This document shows positions 8,540 to 17,056 of a stretch of 64,000 nt of DNA, piece after piece (position 1 is the first letter of the stretch; every line of letters begins with the position of its first letter). This stretch comes from Oscillospiraceae bacterium. Lineage in GTDB: Bacteria > Bacillota > Clostridia > Oscillospirales > CAG-272. Location of the stretch: NCBI GenBank assembly GCA_015064415.1, contig SVSG01000001.1, positions 254,344 through 318,343 on the forward strand. Reading direction: 5' to 3'. The notes beneath the pieces are model-generated. The model saw only the letters and a list, made by a program, of their open reading frames with translations, searched no databases and was not told the origin of the DNA. The translations under genes were made by a program, and so were the position numbers.

Positions 8540-10531
8540 ATGGCCGAGAACGAAAACATCCGAGATCAAAAATCTCCCCCGAAAAAGCCAAAATTCACCG
8601 TGTGGCATCTGATCGCCATTGCCCTTGTCGTCATTTCTATTGCGCTGACGCTTTCCAACTGGAATAACATCATGGCGCCGCTGGAAAATTTCAGTGCGAT
8701 CCTTGCCCCCATCACGGTGGGCCTTGTCATGGCCTATATTCTGAACTTCTTTCTTCGTTTTTTCGAGTACAAGCTGTTCAATAAAATCAAAAAGCGCTCC
8801 CTCAACCGTGCGCTTTCCATGCTGTTTTCCTATGTCCTTTTGCTGGCGATCATTGCGGGATTCCTTTTCCTGATCATCCCCTCCGTGATGGACAGTATGG
8901 ATGACCTGCAGGCAAACGGCATGTCCTACATCAACCGTCTGCTTGCCTCTATCAACAGTGTGCTTGCCAAGATTCCCTTTATTCCGAAGGAGGGCGGCAA
9001 CTTCCTTGACCTGGAAAAGCTGTTGAATTACGTGCTGAACATCTTAAGCACCTCCGGTGACTGGATCTTTTCCAACATTGCCTCCATTGCAGGCAGTACG
9101 ATCACCATTCTGAAAAACATTCTGGTCGGCCTTTTCATCTCCATTTACGTGCTTCTTTCCAAGGAGCGACTGAATGCGGGCTGCCGCCGCATTTTCCGCG
9201 CACTCTTCTCCAAGAAAAACGAAGAGCGACTTCTTGGCTATTTCTCCCGTGCACACAGCAAGTTCGGCGGCTACATGATCGGCAAGCTGATAGACTCTTT
9301 GATGGTCATGCTGGTCTGCATGCTGCTGTTCACCATCTTCAAGATCCCCTATGCCATCCTGATCGCCGTGATCATCGGCGTGACCGACATCATCCCCTTC
9401 TTCGGCCCCTTCCTTGGTGCCATCCCCTCCGCCCTGATCATTTTCATTGCCGACCCGTGGAAGGCGGTGGTCTTCGTTCTTCTGATCCTTGTGGTACAGC
9501 AGATCGACGGCAACCTGATCGCCCCCGTCATTCTCGGAGACAAGACCGGCCTTTCCTCCCTCGGTGTCATCGTGGCCGTCACCGTCATGGGCGGCTTCCT
9601 TGGCATCGTGGGCATGCTGATCGGCGTACCGCTGTTTGCCCTTGTTATCAGCATTCTGGACGACTTTATCAAGCACCGCCTGACGGCAAAGGGTGAGGCC
9701 ACCGACCTCAAGACCTACTATCCCGCAGACGCCTTTATCCGCCCGCAGGACGAGGACGTGGAGCAGATCACCCTCACGCAACGCTTCGTGCGCTGGGTCA
9801 GCGCCGTAGAGCAAGAGGAAAAAACACACGCGTTCTTTGGCAAGATCAACCGCGGCATCCGCCTTTTCTTCCTTGCCATCGGCCGCACCTTCCACCGATT
9901 GTTTTCCATCAAGCCCATTCCCGCCGACCGCAAGGGTGGCATGTATGCAACCATCATTGCCTCCGGTATTCATACCCACCGCCATTTCTGGCGCACCCTT
10001 GTGTTTTCCATCCTCACGCTGGGCATCTACCCCCTGTATCTGGTCGAATACATCTCTCAGGCCACAAACCTTGCTTGTGCAAAGGATAACAAGCGTACTT
10101 GGGGCGTATTCCCCTTCCTGCTGTTCTCTATCATCACACTGGGCGTTTTTCCGCTGATCTGGCACTGCAAGCTGATCAACCGCATGAACGGCTTCATGCA
10201 ACGCAGGAACGCGGCCCCCATCGTCACCAAGCGCTTCTATCTTTGCTGGACGTTGATCGCGTTGCCGATCCTTGTCGGCCCGCTGATCGCCGTCGCACGC
10301 TTCCTGCGCGCGTTCAACACGATGGCAGAGCGCTTTAACAGCGAGCACACCTTCCCCCTGTCCGAGGAGGAGATCGACGCCGTGGTGCCCATCAGCGAGG
10401 AGGAGCACCGCGCCCGCAAATCCATCATCGAGCAGATCATCACCCCCGAGGAGGAGGAGCCGTTGCGCCTTGACGATGAGGATTACAACGCCCACACCGA
10501 AGAGGTCACCCCCGAACAAACGGAAGCGTAA
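8540..10531 (+). CDS. AI-2E family (PerM/DUF20) permease fused to a DUF4234-like membrane domain
   Basis: 663 residues from ATG 8540 (CGGAGGT 6 bases upstream). Residues about 25-400 are a typical AI-2E/PerM permease: paired N-terminal helices, a soluble amphipathic middle, then the conserved block with DIIPFFGPFLGAIPSALI and QQIDGNLIAPVILGDKTGL. Normal members end near 350-400 residues. Here a linker follows, then about residues 475-610 with HRHFWRTLVFSILTLGIYPL and FSIITLGVFPLIWHCKLINR, which look like two DUF4234-type helical hairpins. The tail is acidic. The transported substrate is not known; the family includes Na+/H+ antiporters and putative autoinducer exporters. The fusion is unusual. 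Confidence 0.8.
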   Translation: MAENENIRDQKSPPKKPKFTVWHLIAIALVVISIALTLSNWNNIMAPLENFSAILAPITVGLVMAYILNFFLRFFEYKLFNKIKKRSLNRALSMLFSYVLLLAIIAGFLFLIIPSVMDSMDDLQANGMSYINRLLASINSVLAKIPFIPKEGGNFLDLEKLLNYVLNILSTSGDWIFSNIASIAGSTITILKNILVGLFISIYVLLSKERLNAGCRRIFRALFSKKNEERLLGYFSRAHSKFGGYMIGKLIDSLMVMLVCMLLFTIFKIPYAILIAVIIGVTDIIPFFGPFLGAIPSALIIFIADPWKAVVFVLLILVVQQIDGNLIAPVILGDKTGLSSLGVIVAVTVMGGFLGIVGMLIGVPLFALVISILDDFIKHRLTAKGEATDLKTYYPADAFIRPQDEDVEQITLTQRFVRWVSAVEQEEKTHAFFGKINRGIRLFFLAIGRTFHRLFSIKPIPADRKGGMYATIIASGIHTHRHFWRTLVFSILTLGIYPLYLVEYISQATNLACAKDNKRTWGVFPFLLFSIITLGVFPLIWHCKLINRMNGFMQRRNAAPIVTKRFYLCWTLIALPILVGPLIAVARFLRAFNTMAERFNSEHTFPLSEEEIDAVVPISEEEHRARKSIIEQIITPEEEEPLRLDDEDYNAHTEEVTPEQTEA

Positions 10532-10550
10532 GCTTTTTGGACATTACTGC

Positions 10551-10585
10551 AAAGCCGATCGCTCACACGGTCGGCTTTGTTTTTT
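10551..10585 (+). terminator. Terminator after the permease fusion gene
   Basis: Stem AAAGCCGA / TCGGCTTT followed by GTTTTTT, 20 bases beyond the stop. It lies just before the htpG ribosome binding site, so htpG may depend partly on read-through; no separate consensus promoter is visible. Confidence 0.75.
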
Positions 10586-10601
10586 AAAAAGGAGATAAAA
10601 C

Positions 10602-12437
10602 ATGGACGAAAAACAAAAGGGCGGCATATCCGTCAACACAGAAAACATTTTCCCCGTCATCAAGAAATGGCTTTATTCCGAAAAGGATATTTTCCTGCGC
10701 GAGATCGTATCGAACGCCACCGACGCCATCACCAAGCACAAGCGCCTTTGCGCCCTTGGCGAGGCCACGGCGGACGATGCGCCCTACCGCATTGACGTCA
10801 CGCTTGACCGCGTGGCCAAGACCCTTACCGTAGAGGACAACGGCATCGGCATGAGCGAGGAGGAGCTGAAGAAATACATCTGCTCGATCGCGCTTTCCGG
10901 TGCGGTGGATTTCCTGCAGAAATACGAAAGCAGCACCGACAACGCCAAGGGCGGCATCATCGGTCACTTCGGCCTTGGATTTTATTCCGCCTTTATGGTC
11001 AGCGATACCGTGGAGATCCACACCCGCTCGCACACGGGCGCACCCGCCGTGCACTGGGTCTGCAACGCCGAGGGCGAGTATGAGCTGGAGCAAAGCGACC
11101 GCGAAGGTCGCGGCACCGAGGTCATTTTGCACATCGCCGAGGAGGAAAACGCCTATCTGAACCCCGTGAAGATCCGCGAAATGCTGCAGAAATACTGTGC
11201 CTTTATGCCCGTGGAGATCTATTTTGACGACGGAGACGAGAAAAAAGAGGAAGAAACGCCCGCCCCCATCAACGATACCACGCCGCTGTGGCAAAAACCG
11301 ATCTCGGATTGCACCGAGGAGGAGTACAAGGAATTTTATCACAAGGTATTCCCCGATATGCGCGATCCCCTCTTCCAGATCCACCTCAATGCCGATTACC
11401 CGCTGAATTTCAAGGGTATTCTCTATTTCCCGCGCCTCAATCCGCATTTCGAGTCCACCGAGGGCGAGGTCAAGTTGTATTACAACCAGGTATTTGTGGC
11501 GGATAACGTCAGCGAGGTCATTCCCGAATACCTTCTGATGCTGCGCGGCGTGCTGGATTGCCCCGAGCTGCCCCTTAACGTCTCCCGCAGCTATCTGCAG
11601 ACCAATTCCTACGTTTCCAAGCTCTCCGCGCACATCGTCAAAAAGGTGGCGGATAAGCTGGTACAGCTTTGCAACAACGAGCGCGCCGAGTACGAAAAGG
11701 TCTGGAACGACATCAAGACCTTTGTGGAGTTTGCCGCACTGCACGATGAAAAATTCTTCGACCGTGTGAAGGGCGCCCTGCTTTTGAAGCGCACCGACGG
11801 CAAGTATCAAAGCATCAACGAATATCTGGAGGGCTCGGCGGACAAGTGTGTGTACTACACCACCGACAAAGCCCTGCAGGCACAGTATATCGCCATGTAC
11901 GAGGCCGAAAACATCCCCGTAGCCGAGCTGGATACCATGCTTGACACCCAGTTCGTGGCCTTCCTTGAGGCCAAGCTGGAGGGCGTGAAATTCCGCCGCG
12001 TAGATGCCGATCTTTCCGCCCTTGGCAACGAGGAAAAGGCGGAGGAAAACAAGGAGCTGTGCGAGCTGTTCCAAAAGGCGAGCGGCAATGAGACACTCAG
12101 CGTCAAGGTGGAGAACCTCAAAAACGCGGACGTGCCCGCCATTCTGAATATTCCCGAGGATTTCCGCCGTATGCAGGACACCATGCGGATGTACCGCATG
12201 ATGGAGGGCGAGCAGGTGGAGGACGCTCTGCCGCACGGCACCGCGCTGATTTTGAACGCCGCCTCCCCGCTGATGCAAAAGCTGACCGCACTCTCAGGCG
12301 CGGACGCCGAGCGCGCCCTTGCGCTGGCATCCTATATTTATAAGCTGTCTCTGCTTTCCGTACAGAAGCTGTCTGCCGCACAAATGCAGCAGTTTTTGGC
12401 AGAAAGCTATCGCCTGCTGACCGACCTTGCACAATGA
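10602..12437 (+). CDS. htpG: Molecular chaperone HtpG (Hsp90 family)
   Basis: 611 residues (E. coli 624). Homodimeric ATP-dependent cytosolic chaperone. The GHKL ATPase domain is at the N-terminus with LREIVSNATDAI, DNGIGMSEEEL and GHFGLGFYSAFMV. The middle domain carries GVLDCPELPLNVSRSYLQ with the conserved Arg that contacts ATP, and the C-terminal dimerisation domain ends near residue 600. AAGGAGAT lies 8 bases before the ATG. Its stop overlaps the next start (ATGA at 12434-12437), so three genes are translationally coupled. Confidence 0.96.
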   Translation: MDEKQKGGISVNTENIFPVIKKWLYSEKDIFLREIVSNATDAITKHKRLCALGEATADDAPYRIDVTLDRVAKTLTVEDNGIGMSEEELKKYICSIALSGAVDFLQKYESSTDNAKGGIIGHFGLGFYSAFMVSDTVEIHTRSHTGAPAVHWVCNAEGEYELEQSDREGRGTEVILHIAEEENAYLNPVKIREMLQKYCAFMPVEIYFDDGDEKKEEETPAPINDTTPLWQKPISDCTEEEYKEFYHKVFPDMRDPLFQIHLNADYPLNFKGILYFPRLNPHFESTEGEVKLYYNQVFVADNVSEVIPEYLLMLRGVLDCPELPLNVSRSYLQTNSYVSKLSAHIVKKVADKLVQLCNNERAEYEKVWNDIKTFVEFAALHDEKFFDRVKGALLLKRTDGKYQSINEYLEGSADKCVYYTTDKALQAQYIAMYEAENIPVAELDTMLDTQFVAFLEAKLEGVKFRRVDADLSALGNEEKAEENKELCELFQKASGNETLSVKVENLKNADVPAILNIPEDFRRMQDTMRMYRMMEGEQVEDALPHGTALILNAASPLMQKLTALSGADAERALALASYIYKLSLLSVQKLSAAQMQQFLAESYRLLTDLAQ

Positions 12438-13315
12438 GAGATCCGATCGCATGCGCCCGCGATAACCTCTCGCTCTGGCAAGAGGCGGCGAGCGAGAACC
12501 GCGAGCTCCGCCTTTTGCAATCGGAAAGCTTGGGGCGCGAGATCGCCAAAAGCTTTTCTGCCGACGGCACGCCCCCGCCCCTTTTGTGGCGCACAGGAGA
12601 AAAACAAGACGTCTTTGCACGTGTGATGCACACGGAGGAGCAGATCGCCTTTTTGCGCGGCTTTTTGCAAAGCTGTGACTACCGCCCCGAGGCACTTTTA
12701 CAGGGGGAGGCGCACGCGCCTGCCCCCGCGGCCCCCCGCGTGGTCTTTTTGGACAGCTTTTTCGGCCGCGAGGCACTCCGCCGCTTTGAGGCGATCCTGC
12801 CCCTCCCCCGCGCCGCCACGGCTCCCTCCTTCACCGCCGTCTGCGAGGAGCTGGTCGGCGGGCGCGCCGATTTTGCGATCCTGCCGCTGGAGGATTCCAC
12901 CGAGGGAAAATTTTTGCGTCTTTATCAGGAGATCGAACGTTTCGAGCTCTATATCACACACACCTGCGAGGTTCCCTACGACAACGAGGGGCAGACCATG
13001 CTGATGGCTCTGCTTTCCCGCCATTACACCCCCGTGCTTGCCGCCCCCGGCGAGCAAATGCTGGCTTGCACCCTGCTTGAGGAGGATTCGCACACGCTCT
13101 CCGAGCTGCTGCTTGCCGCGGGGTGCTGCCAACTTTCCTTGCGGCGTGTGGACACGCTCCCCTCCTCCTACGGCGAAAATATCGTGTTTTATCAACCGCT
13201 GTTTGCCGCCCCGCATCCGGAGGACGAGCTCTTGTTTCTCGCCTATCTGGAGCTATTTCAGCCCCGCGCACGTGCCATGGGCCGCTATTTACATTTAAAG
13301 GAGAAAAACACATGA
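12434..13315 (+). CDS. Degenerate prephenate-dehydratase-like protein with ACT-like C-terminus
   Basis: 293 residues. Residues about 95-200 follow the prephenate dehydratase fold pattern: VVFLDSFFGREALRRF at the FLGPEGTFSE position and ADFAILPLEDSTEG at the GVVPIENSTEG position. The family TRF catalytic motif is missing, so dehydratase activity is unlikely. The C-terminal 80 residues, from HTLSELLLAAGCCQLSLRRV to the ending MGRYLHL, resemble a PheA-type ACT domain, which binds Phe in the true enzymes. The N-terminal 90 residues match nothing I know and are not chorismate mutase. It overlaps htpG and the TSCPD gene by four bases each. I infer a ligand-sensing or structural role; function unknown. 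Confidence 0.6.
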   Translation: MRDPIACARDNLSLWQEAASENRELRLLQSESLGREIAKSFSADGTPPPLLWRTGEKQDVFARVMHTEEQIAFLRGFLQSCDYRPEALLQGEAHAPAPAAPRVVFLDSFFGREALRRFEAILPLPRAATAPSFTAVCEELVGGRADFAILPLEDSTEGKFLRLYQEIERFELYITHTCEVPYDNEGQTMLMALLSRHYTPVLAAPGEQMLACTLLEEDSHTLSELLLAAGCCQLSLRRVDTLPSSYGENIVFYQPLFAAPHPEDELLFLAYLELFQPRARAMGRYLHLKEKNT

Positions 13316-13566
13316 AAACGGTCAAATATACGCCGCGCGGCGTTTGCTCCCGCGCGATCGAGATCGATCTGGAGGACGGCATCATCCGCGCCGTCCGCTT
13401 TTCCGGAGGATGCTCCGGCAACACGCAGGGCGTGGCCGCGCTTTGCGTCGGCATGACCGCTGAGGAGGCCGTTCGCCGTCTTGCGGGCATCCGCTGCGGC
13501 TTTAAGGAGACCTCCTGCCCCGATCAGCTTGCCAAGGCGCTTGCAAAAGCGTTGGAGGAAGCGTAA
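13312..13566 (+). CDS. TSCPD domain protein (TIGR03905-like)
   Basis: 84 residues. Stand-alone TSCPD protein: VKYTPRGVCSRAIEIDLEDG, then FSGGCSGNTQGVAALCVG, then CGFKETSCPDQLAKAL with the name-giving TSCPD motif. This domain also forms the C-terminus of B12-dependent ribonucleotide reductases, where the cysteines are metal-binding or redox-active; the free-standing form has no assigned function. It starts in an ATGA overlap (13312-13315) with the preceding gene, after AAAGGAGAA, and ends the htpG operon before a strong terminator. Confidence 0.85.
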   Translation: MKTVKYTPRGVCSRAIEIDLEDGIIRAVRFSGGCSGNTQGVAALCVGMTAEEAVRRLAGIRCGFKETSCPDQLAKALAKALEEA

Positions 13567-13569
13567 GCA

Positions 13570-13613
13570 AAAAACGGGAAGCCCCTCGCCAATGGCGAGG
13601 GGCTTCCCGTTTT
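13570..13613. terminator. Strong bidirectional terminator between TSCPD gene and ydjC-like gene
   Basis: An 18-bp perfect stem (13573-13590 with 13594-13611) with an AAT loop and A/T runs on both sides, between two convergent stops. Confidence 0.95.
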
Positions 13614-14504
13614 TTATCCTTTCATCGCAGCAAGGTCGCGATAACTGATCAGCTTAATACCCAATGCGTGAATATGCTGCAAGAGGCAAGGATCGCGGAA
13701 AAGTTGATACTCATAACACCTGCGTTGCCAGAACGGTGTGATACTTTTCAGCTCGTCGCACTCAACGGCAGGATGGATGTACGTCTCCGTAACGCCGTGA
13801 TCCAGCGTGCGATAAAGCTCAAAAACGTACTCCTTGTAATTCTCGAAGCTGTCCGCCTGCGGGCCGTTCCAATCCCCCGGCATCAGGTAATCCGGTGTAA
13901 CGACCTGCTTATCCTTCAGCATCTGCTTGACGTAGCCAAGCACCCGCTCGATCTGCTCTTTTGGTATTTTGATGTCCAACATGGCGTTGGTGCGCTGGCG
14001 CTCGGTAAAAACGGCGGGAAAACGGAAGGGCAAGCGGTATTTTTCCGCCAAGGAAAATGCCACGTTCAAAAGCTCAAAGCGCCCCGTCTCCACGCCGTAA
14101 AGCGTGCCCATATGGTTATCCAGATGGGAGGGAGAAAGCCCCATTTCCAGCAATCGCGCGATCTGCGCCTCTAGCTCTGTTTCGACGTCCTTTACGTCCG
14201 CGTGGGCGGCGAAAGCGGCACTGCTTCGGTGCATGTATCCCTGTTCGTCCCGCAAGCTCGTCACCCGAGCACCGCAAAGCGGTGACCAACGGTAATTGCC
14301 ATGCTCGGAGGTCGTGGTCAGATGCACGCCGATGGCGTGTTCGGGATGCGCGGCGGCAAATGCTACCGCCTCCGCTGCCACAGCACACGGCGCCATCACG
14401 GTGGCAGACGTCACACTCCCGCGCGCCAAAAGCTCTGCCGTGGCCGCATTTTGCGCATGACACATGCCGAAATCATCCGCATTGATGATCAGGTATTTTT
14501 CCAT
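13614..14504 (-). CDS. YdjC/ChbG-family carbohydrate deacetylase
   Basis: 296 residues. The family signature YLIINADDFGMC sits at the N-terminus, with the metal-binding Asp pair; IGVHLTTTSE supplies a metal-binding His, and SHLDNHMGTLYGVE carries further catalytic His/Asp. Characterised members remove acetyl groups from N-acetylated sugars such as chitin oligosaccharides. It begins immediately after the pepD stop (14505) with no spacer, so it is very likely co-transcribed with pepD. The exact sugar substrate is unknown. Confidence 0.9.
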   Translation of the reverse strand: MEKYLIINADDFGMCHAQNAATAELLARGSVTSATVMAPCAVAAEAVAFAAAHPEHAIGVHLTTTSEHGNYRWSPLCGARVTSLRDEQGYMHRSSAAFAAHADVKDVETELEAQIARLLEMGLSPSHLDNHMGTLYGVETGRFELLNVAFSLAEKYRLPFRFPAVFTERQRTNAMLDIKIPKEQIERVLGYVKQMLKDKQVVTPDYLMPGDWNGPQADSFENYKEYVFELYRTLDHGVTETYIHPAVECDELKSITPFWQRRCYEYQLFRDPCLLQHIHALGIKLISYRDLAAMKG

Positions 14505-15938
14505 TTACGCGTTCTTCAAGAAATCCAGAAGCGTCGCATAGAAGCGCTCGAAGGAGTCCAGCTCCATGCGCTCGGCGGGGGTGTGCATATCATAGATGTT
14601 CGGCCCCACGGAAATGGCGGTAAGCCCGGGCAGATGATCCGCGATCATGCCGCACTCAAGCCCCGCATGCACCACGGCGGTGTGTGCGGTCTTGCCCGTC
14701 ACGCGCGTGTATGCCTCCTGCCATGCCGTTGCGAAGGGAGAGGAAAGCGGGCTTTCCCAACCGGGGTACTGATTGTGCGCGTAAACGCTTCCGCCAAGCT
14801 CCTGCACGATCTGCGTAAGCTCCCCTGCACTCTTTTCAATCTCCTCCATCGCGAAAGAGCGGTGAGAGACCACCACACAAACGCCCACCTCATTCGTGCG
14901 CACGCTTGCCACGTTGCGCGAGGTGTAGGGCATATTTTCAAGCTCGGGGTGCCATGCCATCACGCCGCCCTTAAGGGAAAGCAGGCGCAAAAAGCGCTCG
15001 GTATCCTGCACGCTGTACGCTTCTTTGACCGTGACGGGCTGCAAGGAGATCTCAAACGTATCGCACTCGGGTGCTTGCAGGGTCTGCTTCAGCTCAGCCG
15101 CGGCCTTTTCGATGGCGGCGGTCACGGCGTCGTCACGGTCCGTCCAAAGCGTTGCCACACACTCGCGCGGAATGGCGTTGGACTTGTCTCCGCCACTCAC
15201 CTCAACAAGACGCACCTCGCCCGCCGCACGTGCGGCCTCCAGCAGCTTGGCCGTCAGCGTGAGCGCATTGGCACGCCCCTTGTGAATATCCTCACCCGAA
15301 TGTCCTCCGCAAAGTCCGCCAAGCTTAAGGGTCAGTCCCTCGCCCTGGCATTTTTCGCGCGTGAGGCGCAGGTGCAGGTCGGTACGGATACCGCCGCAGC
15401 AGCCGCAGATGATCTCCTGCTCGCCGCCGCAATCCAGATTGAGCAGCTTTCTTGACGTGATGTGGCTGTAATCAAACGCCATCACGCCGTCCATGCCCGT
15501 TTCCTCTGAGGAGGTGAACAAGCACTCCAATTCGGGGTGCTGTGTGCACTCATCCAGCACGGTGAGGATCATGGCAACGCCGTAGCCGTCGTCAGCGCCC
15601 AGCGTGGTGCCGTTCGCGCGCAGGATATTTCCCTCCTGCACAAGACGGATGCCCTCGCGTGCAAAATCGTGCTTGACGTTTGCGTTCTTCTCCGCCACCA
15701 TGTCGGTGTGCGCCTGCAAAAGAATGGGCTCGCTTTGCTCCATTCCCTCGCTTGCGGGCTTTTTGATAAACACGTTGTTGGTCTCGTCACGGTAGCAGAA
15801 CAGCTCCCGCTCCTCGGCGAATTTCACCAGATAATCGGCAATGCCCGCCTCGTTACCGGATGCACGCGGAATGGCAGAAACCTCCTCAAAGTATCCGGAC
15901 AGTGCTTGCGGCTTAACGCCTTTAATGATGTATTTCAT
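14505..15938 (-). CDS. pepD: Aminoacyl-histidine dipeptidase (M20C family)
   Basis: 477 residues, the usual length of PepD. Cytosolic di-zinc peptidase that cleaves Xaa-His dipeptides such as carnosine. Motifs in order: ISAIPRxSG-like VSAIPRASGNE, LLQAHTDMVAEK (metal His and Asp), TTLGADDGYGVAM (bridging Asp), FTSSEETGMDGVM (catalytic Glu and metal Glu), LLNLDCGGEQEIICGC, and the C-terminal HAGLECGMI with metal His. The start ATG 15938 follows GGAGGA by 7 bases. It lies between the mreB-like terminator and ydjC. Confidence 0.93.
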   Translation of the reverse strand: MKYIIKGVKPQALSGYFEEVSAIPRASGNEAGIADYLVKFAEERELFCYRDETNNVFIKKPASEGMEQSEPILLQAHTDMVAEKNANVKHDFAREGIRLVQEGNILRANGTTLGADDGYGVAMILTVLDECTQHPELECLFTSSEETGMDGVMAFDYSHITSRKLLNLDCGGEQEIICGCCGGIRTDLHLRLTREKCQGEGLTLKLGGLCGGHSGEDIHKGRANALTLTAKLLEAARAAGEVRLVEVSGGDKSNAIPRECVATLWTDRDDAVTAAIEKAAAELKQTLQAPECDTFEISLQPVTVKEAYSVQDTERFLRLLSLKGGVMAWHPELENMPYTSRNVASVRTNEVGVCVVVSHRSFAMEEIEKSAGELTQIVQELGGSVYAHNQYPGWESPLSSPFATAWQEAYTRVTGKTAHTAVVHAGLECGMIADHLPGLTAISVGPNIYDMHTPAERMELDSFERFYATLLDFLKNA

Positions 15939-15954
15939 AAAACGTCCTCCTATA

Positions 15955-15983
15955 CAAAAACCGCTTGGTGAAAGCGGTTTTTT
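15955..15983 (-). terminator. Terminator of the mreB-like gene
   Basis: Stem AACCGCTT / AAGCGGTT with GGTGA loop and a T run, overlapping the stop codon of the mreB-like gene. No promoter is visible between it and pepD, so it may only attenuate. Confidence 0.75.
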
Positions 15984-16953
15984 ATCTTAGTTTTGCAAGT
16001 GCCTTGGCGGCACCCTCGGCAGCGGCGGTATCCGCATTGCTGGCCGCAGTTGCGCGCACACCCATGAAATCGGCCAAAAACTGATCCATGCCCTGCAGCA
16101 CGCCACCGCCCGAAAGCAGAATGCCTCCTTTAGCGATGTCGGCGCGCATTTCGTCCGCCGTCTCCTCGATCATGGCACAGGCCACGTCCATCACGGGCAC
16201 AAGCACGCTTTTCAGGGCATCCTTCATTTTATCCGAGGTAATGGTGACGATACGCTGCTCGTGCGTTTGCATGTCTCGCCCCTTGACGTCCAGCCGACGG
16301 ATATCGCTGTGGTCGGCCACCATACCGATGCGGATCTTGATGCGCTCCGCGGTGCGAAGGCCGATGTGAAGCTGATATTTGTCGCGCATATAGCGCGCAA
16401 TGGCGGCGTCAAACTGCACACCACCCACCGGCGTGGTCTTGTGCGCGACCATGTCGCCAAGGAAGATCACGGCGGCCTCGGTACGCGAGGCACCCATATG
16501 TATCACCATCTGCCCCACGGGCACGGAAAAATCGACCCCAACGCCAAGCGCGGCGCAAAGCGGTGCCTCCAACAAATACACGTGACCAATACCTGCGGCA
16601 AGGGCGGCATCCTCCACGGCGTTGATCTGCGACTCGGTAAGGTCGCATGGAATACTGATCATCGCATGCGGGCGCATCAGCGTGCGACCCAGTGCACGGC
16701 GCAAAAAGGTGCGCAGAATGGTCGTCAGCACGTTGGCACGCTTGACAACGTAGTCCCACGCGGGCCAGCAAAGCTGTACGTGCCCTTGTGCCTCCTTATG
16801 CAAGCGCAACGCGGCGTTCCCCACGTCCAGTATCTTTCCCGTCGTGATCTCAATGGCCGCCACGTTCGGCTCCTTCAAAAGAAGAGCGCCTTCCAGCGAG
16901 CAAATGGAGATCTGTGTGGTGCCGATATCGATACCGATTTCTTTTCGCAGCAT
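15982..16953 (-). CDS. MreB/Mbl-like cell-shape actin homologue
   Basis: 323 residues from ATG 16953, six bases after GGGAGGG. Actin-fold ATPase that polymerises under the membrane and directs peptidoglycan synthesis. The phosphate-1 loop is GIDIGTTQISI, the second half contains the phosphate-2 region (IHMGASRTEAAV), and the adenosine motif is LLSGGGVLQGMDQF. It is divergent from canonical MreB: the usual RPLKDGVIADF segment is replaced by QLCWPAWDYVVKRANVLTT. It is not next to mreCD, which fits Mbl or MreBH types. It has its own promoter at 17003-17031. Confidence 0.85.
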   Translation of the reverse strand: MLRKEIGIDIGTTQISICSLEGALLLKEPNVAAIEITTGKILDVGNAALRLHKEAQGHVQLCWPAWDYVVKRANVLTTILRTFLRRALGRTLMRPHAMISIPCDLTESQINAVEDAALAAGIGHVYLLEAPLCAALGVGVDFSVPVGQMVIHMGASRTEAAVIFLGDMVAHKTTPVGGVQFDAAIARYMRDKYQLHIGLRTAERIKIRIGMVADHSDIRRLDVKGRDMQTHEQRIVTITSDKMKDALKSVLVPVMDVACAMIEETADEMRADIAKGGILLSGGGVLQGMDQFLADFMGVRATAASNADTAAAEGAAKALAKLR

Positions 16954-17002
16954 ATGCGCCCCTCCCTTCAAGCAGAATTCGCCAAGCGGCGTTGATTAAT
17001 AT

Positions 17003-17031
17003 ATTATACTATATATTACAGAAAAATGCAA
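17003..17031 (-). promoter_or_regulatory. Sigma-A promoter of the mreB-like gene
   Basis: Minus strand TTGCAT (17026-17031), 17-base spacer, TATAAT (17003-17008). The -35 box overlaps the T tract of the comF terminator. Confidence 0.75.
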
Positions 17032-17056
17032 CCCCGCAGAAGAAAATAGCGGGGTT
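17022..17056 (-). terminator. Terminator of recD2-comF
   Basis: Stem AACCCCGC (17030-17037) / GCGGGGTT (17049-17056) starting inside the comF stop codon, then TTGCATTTTT in minus-strand sense. Confidence 0.65.
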
